A stretch of 64,000 nucleotides of DNA, taken from contig NZ_CP020105.1 of the NCBI RefSeq assembly GCF_002067135.1, positions 5,084,001 to 5,148,000 on the forward strand, given 5' to 3'. The position numbers and the translations under genes are program-made. A model generated the notes under the pieces. That model did no database searches and was not told where the DNA came from. It was given only the letters and a program-made list of their open reading frames with translations. Below are positions 8,618-16,295 of this stretch, piece after piece; the stretch's first letter is position 1, and each line of letters starts with the position of its first letter. Source of the DNA: Spirosoma rigui. GTDB taxonomy: Bacteria > Bacteroidota > Bacteroidia > Cytophagales > Spirosomataceae.

Positions 8618-9082
8618 ATGAAAAAAGATACACCATTCCGGCTCGACGAATTGCCACCAGAACACCCACTCCGGCAGCAGCCCTTCACGGCGCCGGACGG
8701 TTATTTCGATCAGTTACCATCGCGGGTGCAAGCCCGGGTTGCGCGCCGATCCAAACCGGCGTTTTCAATCAGTTGGTCGTGGCAGCGTACGATGACATCG
8801 CTGGCGGGTGCCGGTCTGATTGCGGTACTTGTCTGGCAAACATTACCCCAACGGCAGGAATCGCTGGGCAATGAAGCGCTAACGGGCGTGAGCGACGATG
8901 TGATTGCAGCCTACCTGGATGACCAGGGTATCGACGCCAATGAACTGGCCGACAGTCAGCAATTACACTCATCACTGGGGAACGATACCACTGCCATTCA
9001 GTACCTGAACGTGCAACCAGCCGACATTCAGACACTGATTGATGAGCAGACGATAATGGATCTCCAGCATACAGGCTCCTGA
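8618..9082 (+). CDS. Single-pass membrane protein, probable anti-sigma partner of the ECF factor
   Basis: A 154-residue protein with a cytoplasmic N-terminus of about 55 residues, one hydrophobic segment at about 60-76 (MTSLAGAGLIAVLVWQTL) and a polar C-terminal part. The N-terminal motif PFTAPDGYFDQLPSRVQARV resembles the P-x-GYF-LP stretch found in small proteins encoded just after ECF sigma genes in Bacteroidota. The position right after the sigma gene (74 bases) supports an anti-sigma role, but no ZAS-type zinc motif (HxxxCxxC) is present, so this is an inference. Confidence 0.7.
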   Translation: MKKDTPFRLDELPPEHPLRQQPFTAPDGYFDQLPSRVQARVARRSKPAFSISWSWQRTMTSLAGAGLIAVLVWQTLPQRQESLGNEALTGVSDDVIAAYLDDQGIDANELADSQQLHSSLGNDTTAIQYLNVQPADIQTLIDEQTIMDLQHTGS

Positions 9083-9109
9083 TTTTTAAGCATGGTTAAT
9101 TTTACTGCA

Positions 9110-9544
9110 ATGAAACACGTATTGATTGGCTGGCTGATTGTACTGACCCTGACAGCTCATTCGGCCCTGGGTCAGAATGACATGAATGGGCGTCAGAAGA
9201 TTGAATCGGCAAAAATTGGTATGATTACCAATCGGCTGAATTTAACCCCTGACCAGGCTCCCCAGTTTTGGGCCATCTATAATGAATATAGCGGCAAAAA
9301 ACAGGAGCTTAACCGGCGTGTTCGCCAACTGAACAACGAACCGGGACGTAGTAACCTCAACAACGACCAACTCCTGAATGGGCTGCGCGAGGTGAACGCC
9401 ACCAAACAGAAACTGGCCGACCTCGACGATGAATACATGGGGCGGTTCCTGAAAGTTATCTCGCCCGCCCAGCTGGCCGAATTGTATAAGACCGAGCAGG
9501 TGTTCAACAAGATGCTGCTGCAGCGGTTGAACAAACCAGAATAA
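9110..9544 (+). CDS. Periplasmic helical protein, Spy/LTXXQ-like
   Basis: A 144-residue exported protein: a signal peptide of about 20 residues (MKHVLIGWLIVLTLTAHSALG) and then a long helical, charged body. NRLNLTPDQAPQFWAIYNEYSGKKQEL and ISPAQLAELYKTEQVFNKMLL echo the LTxxQ pairs of Spy/CpxP chaperones and of the Bacteroidota proteins that follow ECF sigma genes. The ATG at 9110 is chosen because it puts the signal peptide at the start; an in-frame ATG at 9092 would add six residues. It could bind misfolded envelope proteins or sense stress for the sigma factor two genes upstream. The stop lies just before a long hairpin. Confidence 0.75.
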   Translation: MKHVLIGWLIVLTLTAHSALGQNDMNGRQKIESAKIGMITNRLNLTPDQAPQFWAIYNEYSGKKQELNRRVRQLNNEPGRSNLNNDQLLNGLREVNATKQKLADLDDEYMGRFLKVISPAQLAELYKTEQVFNKMLLQRLNKPE

Positions 9545-9557
9545 TTCCAAGTTGATG

Positions 9558-9626
9558 TACCCCACAGGCGTCGGCCCCAGGCTCACCATTCTGAACGGTG
9601 AACCTGGAGCCGACGCCTGTGGGGTA
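9558..9626. terminator. Long bidirectional hairpin terminator
   Basis: The arms TACCCCACAGGCGTCGGC and GCCGACGCCTGTGGGGTA, extended inward by CCAGG-TTCACC pairing, form a stem of more than 20 base pairs between the convergent genes ending at 9544 and 9632. There is no long T-run, so it may also protect 3' ends. Confidence 0.75.
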
Positions 9627-9631
9627 TTGAC

Positions 9632-10678
9632 TTAGTACCGGACTACTTTGAAGCGGGAGATCCCCCCGTCGAAGCGAATGGTCATTTTCTTGGCGGCCGC
9701 ATCGTAGCCGGGGCTGACAAACTCGCCCCCGCCGACATCCGAAAAATCGTCCAGCTGGTCCAGATTGAGGGCTCCGTCTTTCTTGATCCGGCACCCTACT
9801 TCTTTCGGTACCCGTACCGTTACCGAAGCGGCTCCAACGTCAAGTTTCACGTCGGATACATCGGCTTTAGCCCCTAATTTCAGATCCAGATCGGCAGCTC
9901 CGGCCGCCAGCTTCAAACTCCGGACGGCGTAGGCACTCACGTCCAGATCGCCCTGCCCGGCACCAAGCGCTATATCCATGGTCCAGACGGGTCTGGCATT
10001 CAGATGAACGTCGACACGATTTTCGAGCTTGCCGTCCGACAGATCAATGTTGTGATGCTCGTCGGTAGGTTTGAGCTCGATCGTTGGAATACGCGTGGTC
10101 GCGTCGCGGTCGACCGACATGGAATAGCTGCCGACGTTTTGCCGCGTATCGGCTTTGATGAGTTCCGCCGTTGGGTCACTGATGGTGAACCGGCCCGCGC
10201 CACCCGCCAGCTTCAGCACGGCTTCGCGGGTGTCAGCCGTCATCGACTCCGAGAATGTATTGGCCTGCACATTGTCGGTTACCCGACGCTGGCGCTCCGA
10301 CTGATACGCTTCGTCCGTATTTTCGTCGTGGTTGTCATCATCGCTCTCCGTATCCTCGTCGTCGCCGTCACGGTCGTTATTATCCTCCTCGTCATCGTCG
10401 TGGTTCCAGCGCACCCCATACCGGTCGCGGTCGTGGGCGAAGAAGCCGAAGAGCGTCGTGGGGACAGCCACGGCCAGCATGATGGTGGTGACGAAAGCAG
10501 CGGCACTCCCCCGCCGTTCGAGGATGATGTTGATACCGGCCAAAATAAGCAACACCGGCCATAAGTCTACCAGCGAGTGCCAGTTGACGTCCAGCCAGCC
10601 CGCCCGGCGGGCCAGAAACAATACCCCGAACGTCAGCAGGAATATGCCCCAGAATAAACCGTTGTTTCGGCGTCGCAT
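9632..10678 (-). CDS. LiaF-like membrane protein with a long acidic linker
   Basis: A 348-residue protein with three or four hydrophobic segments at about 8-90 (GLFWGIFLLTFGVLFLARRAGW, WPVLLILAGINIIL, FVTTIMLAVAVPTTLFGFF), matching the LiaI/LiaF-type transmembrane domain. A very acidic low-complexity linker (about 98-130, mostly D, E and N) follows. The C-terminal half, from about 140, is a beta-solenoid-like LiaF/toast-rack domain with repeated GAG/GAADLDLKLGA turns. It is two bases downstream of the PspC gene on the same strand, so the two are one operon. Related proteins in Firmicutes sense cell-envelope stress; here the role is inferred from that similarity. Confidence 0.8.
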   Translation of the reverse strand: MRRRNNGLFWGIFLLTFGVLFLARRAGWLDVNWHSLVDLWPVLLILAGINIILERRGSAAAFVTTIMLAVAVPTTLFGFFAHDRDRYGVRWNHDDDEEDNNDRDGDDEDTESDDDNHDENTDEAYQSERQRRVTDNVQANTFSESMTADTREAVLKLAGGAGRFTISDPTAELIKADTRQNVGSYSMSVDRDATTRIPTIELKPTDEHHNIDLSDGKLENRVDVHLNARPVWTMDIALGAGQGDLDVSAYAVRSLKLAAGAADLDLKLGAKADVSDVKLDVGAASVTVRVPKEVGCRIKKDGALNLDQLDDFSDVGGGEFVSPGYDAAAKKMTIRFDGGISRFKVVRY

Positions 10679-10680
10679 GG

Positions 10681-11169
10681 TTAAAGCGGGTTATTGGGAT
10701 TGTTGAAATCCGATGGGTTATTGGTTGTGTTGTTCTGGTCGTAGGGAGGCTTGATCCGATCGCGGAAGATGAGCCACAACCCGATGGCGATCAGAATAAA
10801 AGGCCACAGATCGCCAAAGTCAATGTCGAAATACCGATCGATGAGGAACATGACACCGAGCAAAATCAGGATGGCTCCGCCGATAAGTCCCCGGTCGGGT
10901 GATGCAGGTTGGTTAGGGTTGTATGGATTCATGGAAAAAATTGGGTTTGAATACACGGTTAGTTGGTTGACCGAAGCCCCGTACGGCTGCTTGGGCATGA
11001 CGATCCACAAGATAGCGTAAATCAGCAGTGCCGGAAAGCCGGGAAGCGGAATGCCGATCAGAAATAGTAGCCGCACCACCGTGCGGTTCAATCCGAAGTA
11101 CTGGGCTAAGCCCGCACACACGCCCCCAATCATTGCCTCGTCGGAGATACGTTCCAGTCGTTTGTTCAT
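10681..11169 (-). CDS. PspC-domain membrane protein
   Basis: A 162-residue protein. Residues 1-60 are a PspC domain: KRLERISDEAMIGGVCAGLAQYFGLNRTVVRLLF followed by a hydrophobic stretch to VMP. Two more membrane helices (GGAILILLGVMFLI and LWPFILIAIGLWLIF) resemble the LiaI/LiaF membrane region, and the tail is rich in Asn and Pro. PspC proteins take part in envelope-stress responses. The LiaF-like gene starts two bases later, and a -7 element lies upstream at 11209-11216. No pspA gene is nearby. Confidence 0.88.
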   Translation of the reverse strand: MNKRLERISDEAMIGGVCAGLAQYFGLNRTVVRLLFLIGIPLPGFPALLIYAILWIVMPKQPYGASVNQLTVYSNPIFSMNPYNPNQPASPDRGLIGGAILILLGVMFLIDRYFDIDFGDLWPFILIAIGLWLIFRDRIKPPYDQNNTTNNPSDFNNPNNPL

Positions 11170-11208
11170 GGCCTTGTTTGCCGGATCGCCGGCCCGTTAA
11201 AACCGTAA

Positions 11209-11216
11209 CAAACGTA
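11209..11216 (-). promoter_or_regulatory. -7 element (TACGTTTG) for the PspC/LiaF-like operon
   Basis: Exact TAnnTTTG match on the minus strand, 40 bases before the pspC-like start codon. No TTG at the -33 spacing. Confidence 0.5.
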
Positions 11217-11378
11217 GCAGGTTGCCGCATTCTGTGGAAATAGAACTGGACAAATGGACGGGGGTATGGATGGAAGTGTGTTTTCAATGATAGTAGGTTA
11301 TACACAGTAGCGGATAGTGATTGCCGGACTTGCTACGCATACCACCAGCCCTATAGAACCGCCAGCGACCTGGTTTAC

Positions 11379-12455
11379 TTACCGGCGACCGGCCAGGTAC
11401 CGCCGGATGGGTTCATCATAGATGACCTGTACCAGATAGGCGAACACTCCCAGCAAAATCACCCCGCCCACCACAATCAGCGACAGTTGCAGGTGACCGG
11501 GTTTGTGACTGGCCAGGTAGTTACCGAAGATCCACATGACAGCGTAATGAGTCATGTAGAGGGGGTAGGAAAGTCTTCCCAGAAACCGGCACAAGTTGTC
11601 AACACGAGCTGGCACCGGGCCGCCCCCCGCGCCGGCCGCGATCAGGATCGGAAAATAGAGCAACACAAGGGCTGGCTCCACAACCCAGTTCCACCGGCTG
11701 TAGGGCATCAGAAAGGCCAGCAAGAGCAGCCCCGCCAGACCCACAAACCCCAGGTTATTCTTCAACGTCCAGTTGGCACGGTAGATAAATAGTCCGACCA
11801 GAAACGAGTACGCGATTCGGGCTCCGCCGTCCCAGACGTTAGAGCCTGCCCAGCCACCCAGCAGATTCCCCGCCCGGTAACTCACCCAGCCAAGCAAAAC
11901 GGCTGCCACCACGATCAACACAGACAGGTAGCGCCGACTGATACGGTACAGCACTAGCGCGTAGACGATGTTGGCTACATATTCCCAGAATAATGACCAG
12001 GCGGGGGCATTAAAACTGAACAGGTTGAACGCCCGTTCCTTTATAATGGGCAGTGGAATAAGAAAGAGCGAGCAGATGAAGGTCAACACCAGCGTGGCCC
12101 GGCTAACCAAACCGGACTGAGCCGCAAAAGGATCAAACAGAAACGCCAACAACCCCAACACCGATCCGAAGACGACCAGGGGATGCAGCCGGATTAGCCG
12201 GATCCTGAAAAAAGCGGCACGCCCTACTCGACGGATTCGGTCATCGTAGGCATAGCCGATGACAAAGCCTGACAGGCAAAAGAAGAAGTCGACAGCTAAA
12301 AAACCATGGGCGATGAAATTGAGACTGGGATCGGTATACACCCACTCCATGAAGTGAAAGAGGACGATAGCCAGGGCCGCCACCCCGCGCAGTCCGTCCA
12401 GAATGGCAATGTGCGGCTTCGTATGTAGCCTGACTGAATTCGTCTCTCCTGTCAC
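11379..12455 (-). CDS. Acyltransferase family 3 (OafA/YrhL-like) membrane protein
   Basis: A 358-residue integral membrane acyltransferase with about ten hydrophobic segments. The start IAILDGLRGVAALAIVLFHF carries the conserved Arg and the catalytic His of the family, and the next segment (FLAVDFFFCLSGFVIGYAYDDRI) is the second signature. Such proteins move acetyl or succinyl groups onto exported carbohydrates, for example O-antigen or exopolysaccharide. The target is unknown because no glycan cluster surrounds it. It starts 27 bases after the TrpF-like gene on the same strand, so the two are likely co-transcribed. Confidence 0.92.
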   Translation of the reverse strand: MTGETNSVRLHTKPHIAILDGLRGVAALAIVLFHFMEWVYTDPSLNFIAHGFLAVDFFFCLSGFVIGYAYDDRIRRVGRAAFFRIRLIRLHPLVVFGSVLGLLAFLFDPFAAQSGLVSRATLVLTFICSLFLIPLPIIKERAFNLFSFNAPAWSLFWEYVANIVYALVLYRISRRYLSVLIVVAAVLLGWVSYRAGNLLGGWAGSNVWDGGARIAYSFLVGLFIYRANWTLKNNLGFVGLAGLLLLAFLMPYSRWNWVVEPALVLLYFPILIAAGAGGGPVPARVDNLCRFLGRLSYPLYMTHYAVMWIFGNYLASHKPGHLQLSLIVVGGVILLGVFAYLVQVIYDEPIRRYLAGRR

Positions 12456-12482
12456 CGGGTTGAAATTTCGTTGCGGAACGAA

Positions 12483-13106
12483 TTAGTTATCGACTTCAAT
12501 GGCTTCCAGAATATCCATCAGCTCACCGAACTCCTTGTTGCCGGGCCGCTCTTCGTCGCCCCCACTGAGGGCGATTCCCTGCACCGGCAGATCGGTCAGG
12601 AGATCGTGGACATTATTAACGGAGATACCCGTACCCAGCAGTACGGCATAGCGACCCGCCAGCCGCTGCAGCGCCAGTTTCAAGTCTTCGTCGAAGTGCA
12701 GAGGTCCGCTGCTTTCGAGTAAGACATACTCCGCCCCGGACGCGCCCGTGTGGAAAAGCGCATCGAGCTGGTCGAGCGTAAGCTGCGACAGGTTGACGCG
12801 CAGAATCAGCCGTTTGCCAAACGTACTCAGGTAGGGCAGCATGGCGGCTTCATCAACCTGTAACAGATCGGGCTGGTACGTCTCAAGGAGCCGCTCAATG
12901 GTATCAATATCCGTGGATGTCGTTTCGCCCACGATCAGCACGCCCGCCACCCACGAGCGCATTTCGGTAAATCGGGCAGGATCGACGTAGTCGGCGGAGT
13001 CCGTATCCATCGAAAAGCCGAGCATATCGACACCCATACCGGCGCAGTAGCGGGCATCGCTCAAATTCGTAACGTTGGAGATCTTGACGAGGGTTTTCAG
13101 GGCCAT
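12483..13106 (-). CDS. TrpF-like (beta/alpha)8 protein lacking the catalytic Cys and Asp
   Basis: A 207-residue protein that follows the phosphoribosylanthranilate isomerase fold from end to end: VKISNVTNLSDARYCAGMGVDMLGF at the start, PDLLQVDE at the position of the VQLHG strand, AEYVLLESSG at the position of LLLDS, and GISVNNV then IALSGGDEERPGNKE at the phosphate-binding end. In true TrpF the first motif is KICG, with the catalytic Cys, and the later strand ends in the catalytic Asp. Here these are Ser (KISN) and Glu. The phosphate-binding end is kept. No other trp gene is in the window. It may be a binding protein or a changed enzyme; tryptophan synthesis is not claimed. Confidence 0.75.
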   Translation of the reverse strand: MALKTLVKISNVTNLSDARYCAGMGVDMLGFSMDTDSADYVDPARFTEMRSWVAGVLIVGETTSTDIDTIERLLETYQPDLLQVDEAAMLPYLSTFGKRLILRVNLSQLTLDQLDALFHTGASGAEYVLLESSGPLHFDEDLKLALQRLAGRYAVLLGTGISVNNVHDLLTDLPVQGIALSGGDEERPGNKEFGELMDILEAIEVDN

Positions 13107-13208
13107 AGTTTCGGGTATCAGTCTTTAGGTAGCACTGTTCGGGTGCACTAGCCGGGTGCGAAGGTACGGGTAAGCCGCGAATTGTATGAGCATCTCTCCT
13201 TACTTCGC

Positions 13209-13246
13209 TGTTCGCTGCCGGACACCCGCTGTACGATTTCGGACAC
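13209..13246 (+). promoter_or_regulatory. Tandem inverted-repeat activator site upstream of padR-1
   Basis: The layout is TGTTCG-N4-CGGACA (13209-13224), then five bases, then TGTACG-N4-CGGACA (13230-13245). The two palindromes are centred 21 bp apart, which is two helix turns. The 28 bases from 13219 to 13246 recur with two changes at 22205-22232 before the second padR gene, at an equal distance from a sigma54-type promoter. Such an arrangement fits binding of a dimeric NtrC-type activator. Confidence 0.7.
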
Positions 13247-13297
13247 AGAGACCCGAACAAAACCCCGCTGTAAGCCAGAAAAAGCTGATTGCACAAA

Positions 13298-13313
13298 TTG
13301 GCCCTTCATTTGA
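13298..13313 (+). promoter_or_regulatory. Sigma54-type (-24/-12) promoter of the padR-1/permease operon
   Basis: TTGGCCC, N5, then TTG, with GG at 13300-13301 and G at 13312, giving the exact GG-N10-G spacing of sigma54 promoters. It matches the consensus TTGGCAC-N5-TTGC except at the A of GCAC and the final C. The matching element before padR-2 keeps the same bases and the same distance from the upstream palindrome. Confidence 0.65.
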
Positions 13314-13342
13314 TCGGCATTATCGTATAAAATCAACGGGGT

Positions 13343-13681
13343 ATGAAGCGAGCGTTTCTGGGTGAGTTTGAAGAGGTGGTCCTGCTCACCGTCGCCGTGC
13401 TGGATGAAGGGGCCTACGGGGTCAGCATCACGCAGGAGATCGAGCAAAAAACCGGGCGGGCGGTTGGCTTCAGCACCGTGCATACTACGCTGCAGCGACT
13501 GACTGAAAAAGGATTTCTAGCATCCCGCATGGGTGGGGCTACGGCCGAACGGGGCGGACGCCGGAAACGCTTCTTCACCGTAACGGCCGCGGGCCGGAAA
13601 GCATTGCTCGAAGTCCGGCAGGTGCGGGACGAACTATGGGGGTCGCTGCCACCACAAACCCTGCAACTGATGGGAGGCTGA
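13343..13681 (+). CDS. PadR-family transcriptional regulator (first locus)
   Basis: A 112-residue winged-helix regulator of the short PadR type. The start KRAFLGEFEEVVLLTVAVL and the segment GAYGVSITQEIEQKTGRAV are the conserved PadR helices, VHTTLQRLTEKGFL is the recognition region, and GGRRKRFFTVTAAGRKAL is the wing with its TxxG turn. The usual C-terminal dimerisation helix is short. Only two bases separate its stop from the first permease start, so it should control, and be expressed with, the three permeases. It is clearly paralogous to the 22328 gene, which has the same length and the same neighbour type. Confidence 0.93.
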   Translation: MKRAFLGEFEEVVLLTVAVLDEGAYGVSITQEIEQKTGRAVGFSTVHTTLQRLTEKGFLASRMGGATAERGGRRKRFFTVTAAGRKALLEVRQVRDELWGSLPPQTLQLMGG

Positions 13682-13683
13682 GT

Positions 13684-16293
13684 ATGCGAACGAACAGACC
13701 CCATTCTCCGCCCCGCTGGGCCACTACCCTGCTACGCTGCTGGGCCGACCCCGCCACCCGGGAGGAGGTTGAGGGCGACCTGCTCGAACTTTACAGCGAC
13801 TGGCTGACGACTGCGGGCAAACGACGCGCCGACTGGCGGTATAGCCTGAATGCCCTGAAATTAGTACGACCACTGACCCAATCGAACATAACAGACTACC
13901 CATCCCCCTTTTTTCTCAACGCGTCTATGATCCGCAACTATTTCACCATCGCCTGGCGCAACCTGATCCGCAACAAAGCGTTCTCGGGTATCAACATCCT
14001 GGGCCTTGCCCTCGGTATGACCTGTAGCATACTGATTCTGCTCTGGGTGCAGGACGAACGGAGCATCGATGCTTTCCACGCAAACGGCAGCCAGTTGTAC
14101 CAGGTGTACGAACGGCAGGAGTATGACGGTACGGTCGAAGCCAATTACTTCACGCAGGGGCTGCTGGCCGACGAGTTAAAGCAGGTTATTCCCGAGGTGC
14201 AGCGCGCCAGCAGCCTGGACGATATCAACGCCATCGCTTTCGAGGCAGGTAACAGGATTTATAAGTTGAACGGCACGTTTGCCGGTGCCGACTTCTTTCA
14301 GATGTTTAGCTATCCCCTGCTACAGGGAACGCCCGCCACGGCCCTGAATCGCCCGGGCAGCATTGCCATCTCGCGCCGGATGGCCGGGCAGTTTTTCGGC
14401 AGTGCAGATGAGGCCATCGGAAAATCCATTCGTTATCAGAATAAAGAAGAGCTGCAGGTGACAGCCGTGTTCGAGAACATCCCGGCCAATTCCTCCCAGC
14501 AGTTCGACTTTCTGCGGCCTTGGGTCGACTTCGTCAAGCTCAACCCGTGGGCGAAAAACTGGGGTAACACCAATCCTCTCACCTTCGTGCAGCTACGGCC
14601 CGGCACCGATCCGGTAAAAGTCGAAGCAAAGATCAAGGATTTCGTTTACCGGTACCGGGCTAAAAACCCGGGCTCCCGCACCGAACTGGCCCTGCAACCC
14701 TACGCCGAGAAGTACCTGCACGCAACGTTCAAGAACGGCCGGATCGACGGGGGGCGTATTGAATACGTTCGCCTGTTCAGCCTGGTTGCCCTGTTCATCC
14801 TGCTTATTGCCTGCGTCAACTTCATGAACCTGGCCACCGCCCGTTCCACCAAACGAGCCAAAGAAGTAGGCGTTCGTAAGGTAGTCGGGGCGCTTCGCTC
14901 CGCGCTGATCGGGCAGTTCGTGGGAGAGGCCCTGCTTATCACATCCCTCGCCATCATCCTTGCCGTAGCGCTGGCCTGGCTACTCCTACCCGGCTTCAAT
15001 ACCCTGACCGGCAAGCAGTTGAACCTGCCCATTGGCGAGCCCCGGTTCTGGGCCCTGCTGCTTGGCCTGCTCCTACTGACCGGTTTTCTATCGGGTAGTT
15101 ATCCGGCACTGTTTCTGTCGTCGCTGAGCCCGTCGCGCGTTTTGAAGGGAGGTTTGTCGGTGAACGCAGGAGCCGCCTTTTTCCGGAAAGGACTGGTCGT
15201 TTTCCAGTTCTCGCTGTCCATTATGCTCATCGTCGGCATGATTGTGATGTATCGGCAAACCAGTTACATCCAAACCAAGAACCTTGGCTACAACCGTGAG
15301 AATCTTCTGTACATCCCGATAGAGGGCGATTTAACCGCTAAATACGAGCTGCTTAAAAGCGAAGCGACCAAGCTGCCCGGTGTCCTCAGCGTATCCCAGA
15401 TGCGCGAATCACCTACCCAAATCGGTCACCACATCAACGATGTCGGCTGGGCGGGTAAAGACCCCACGCTGGTTACCTCCTTTGCCAATACGGCCGTGGG
15501 CTACGACTTCGTGAAGACAATGAAACTGCACCTGAGCGAGGGCCGGGATTTTGACCGGAGTTTTGGTACCGACTCCCTTGGGTACCTCATCAACGAAACT
15601 GCTCTGGCCAGAATCGGCTACAAAGACCCTGTTGGCAAGCCCCTGTCCTGGGGCCAGCGCAAAGGTACCATCGTTGGCGTACTGAAAGATTTTCATTTCA
15701 CCACCATGCACCAGGCCATTGAACCCCTGATCATTCGACTGGACGGCAACCGGCAGTGGGGTACTGTCCTGGTCCGTACCGAAGCCGGAAAAACCAGCGA
15801 AGTCCTGGCTGGCCTGGAAGCCCTGTGCCGGGATCTGAACCCGAAGTTCCCATTCAGTTACCAGTTCTCAGACCAGGAATACGACAAGCTCTACCGGAGC
15901 GAACGAATTGTCAGTCAACTGGCCAGTTACTTTGCCCTGCTGGCCATTGTCATCTCGTGTCTGGGTCTGTTTGGCCTGTCGACATTTACCGCCGAGCAGC
16001 GCACCAAAGAAATCGGCGTTCGCAAAGTACTGGGGGCCTCGGTGGCCAGCGTCGTGGCCCTGCTGTCGACTGATTTCCTCAAACTGGTCGTCATTGCCTT
16101 GCTGATTGCCTCCCCCATTTCCTGGTTCGTCATGAACCAGTGGCTGGGCGGGTTCGTGTACAGAATCGATGTCGAATGGTGGATGCTCGCCGTGGCGGGG
16201 GTCATGGCTATTTGCATCGCCTTTCTGACGATCAGCTTTCAGAGTATCAAAGCCGCCCTCATGAATCCAGTCAACAGCTTACGGAGCGAGTAA
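13684..16293 (+). CDS. FtsX/MacB-type ABC permease with N-terminal prefix domain (1 of 4)
   Basis: An 869-residue permease. Residues 1-75 are a soluble prefix (PPRWATTLLRCWADP, then EEVEGDLLELYSDW) of the kind annotated as permease prefix domain 2. Two MacB/FtsX modules follow: the first membrane helix at FSGINILGLALGMTCSILILLWV, a large extracytoplasmic loop, three helices around FILLIACVNFMNLATARSTKRAKEVGVRK, then a repeat of the layout ending FSLSTFTAEQRTKEIGVRKVLGAS-type and NPVNSLRSE. The ATG at 13684 starts right at the prefix; the frame is open upstream but overlaps padR. No ATPase gene is adjacent. MacB-like permeases without transport activity often transmit force or signals, but the role here is unknown. 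Confidence 0.93.
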   Translation: MRTNRPHSPPRWATTLLRCWADPATREEVEGDLLELYSDWLTTAGKRRADWRYSLNALKLVRPLTQSNITDYPSPFFLNASMIRNYFTIAWRNLIRNKAFSGINILGLALGMTCSILILLWVQDERSIDAFHANGSQLYQVYERQEYDGTVEANYFTQGLLADELKQVIPEVQRASSLDDINAIAFEAGNRIYKLNGTFAGADFFQMFSYPLLQGTPATALNRPGSIAISRRMAGQFFGSADEAIGKSIRYQNKEELQVTAVFENIPANSSQQFDFLRPWVDFVKLNPWAKNWGNTNPLTFVQLRPGTDPVKVEAKIKDFVYRYRAKNPGSRTELALQPYAEKYLHATFKNGRIDGGRIEYVRLFSLVALFILLIACVNFMNLATARSTKRAKEVGVRKVVGALRSALIGQFVGEALLITSLAIILAVALAWLLLPGFNTLTGKQLNLPIGEPRFWALLLGLLLLTGFLSGSYPALFLSSLSPSRVLKGGLSVNAGAAFFRKGLVVFQFSLSIMLIVGMIVMYRQTSYIQTKNLGYNRENLLYIPIEGDLTAKYELLKSEATKLPGVLSVSQMRESPTQIGHHINDVGWAGKDPTLVTSFANTAVGYDFVKTMKLHLSEGRDFDRSFGTDSLGYLINETALARIGYKDPVGKPLSWGQRKGTIVGVLKDFHFTTMHQAIEPLIIRLDGNRQWGTVLVRTEAGKTSEVLAGLEALCRDLNPKFPFSYQFSDQEYDKLYRSERIVSQLASYFALLAIVISCLGLFGLSTFTAEQRTKEIGVRKVLGASVASVVALLSTDFLKLVVIALLIASPISWFVMNQWLGGFVYRIDVEWWMLAVAGVMAICIAFLTISFQSIKAALMNPVNSLRSE

Positions 16294-16295
16294 CC

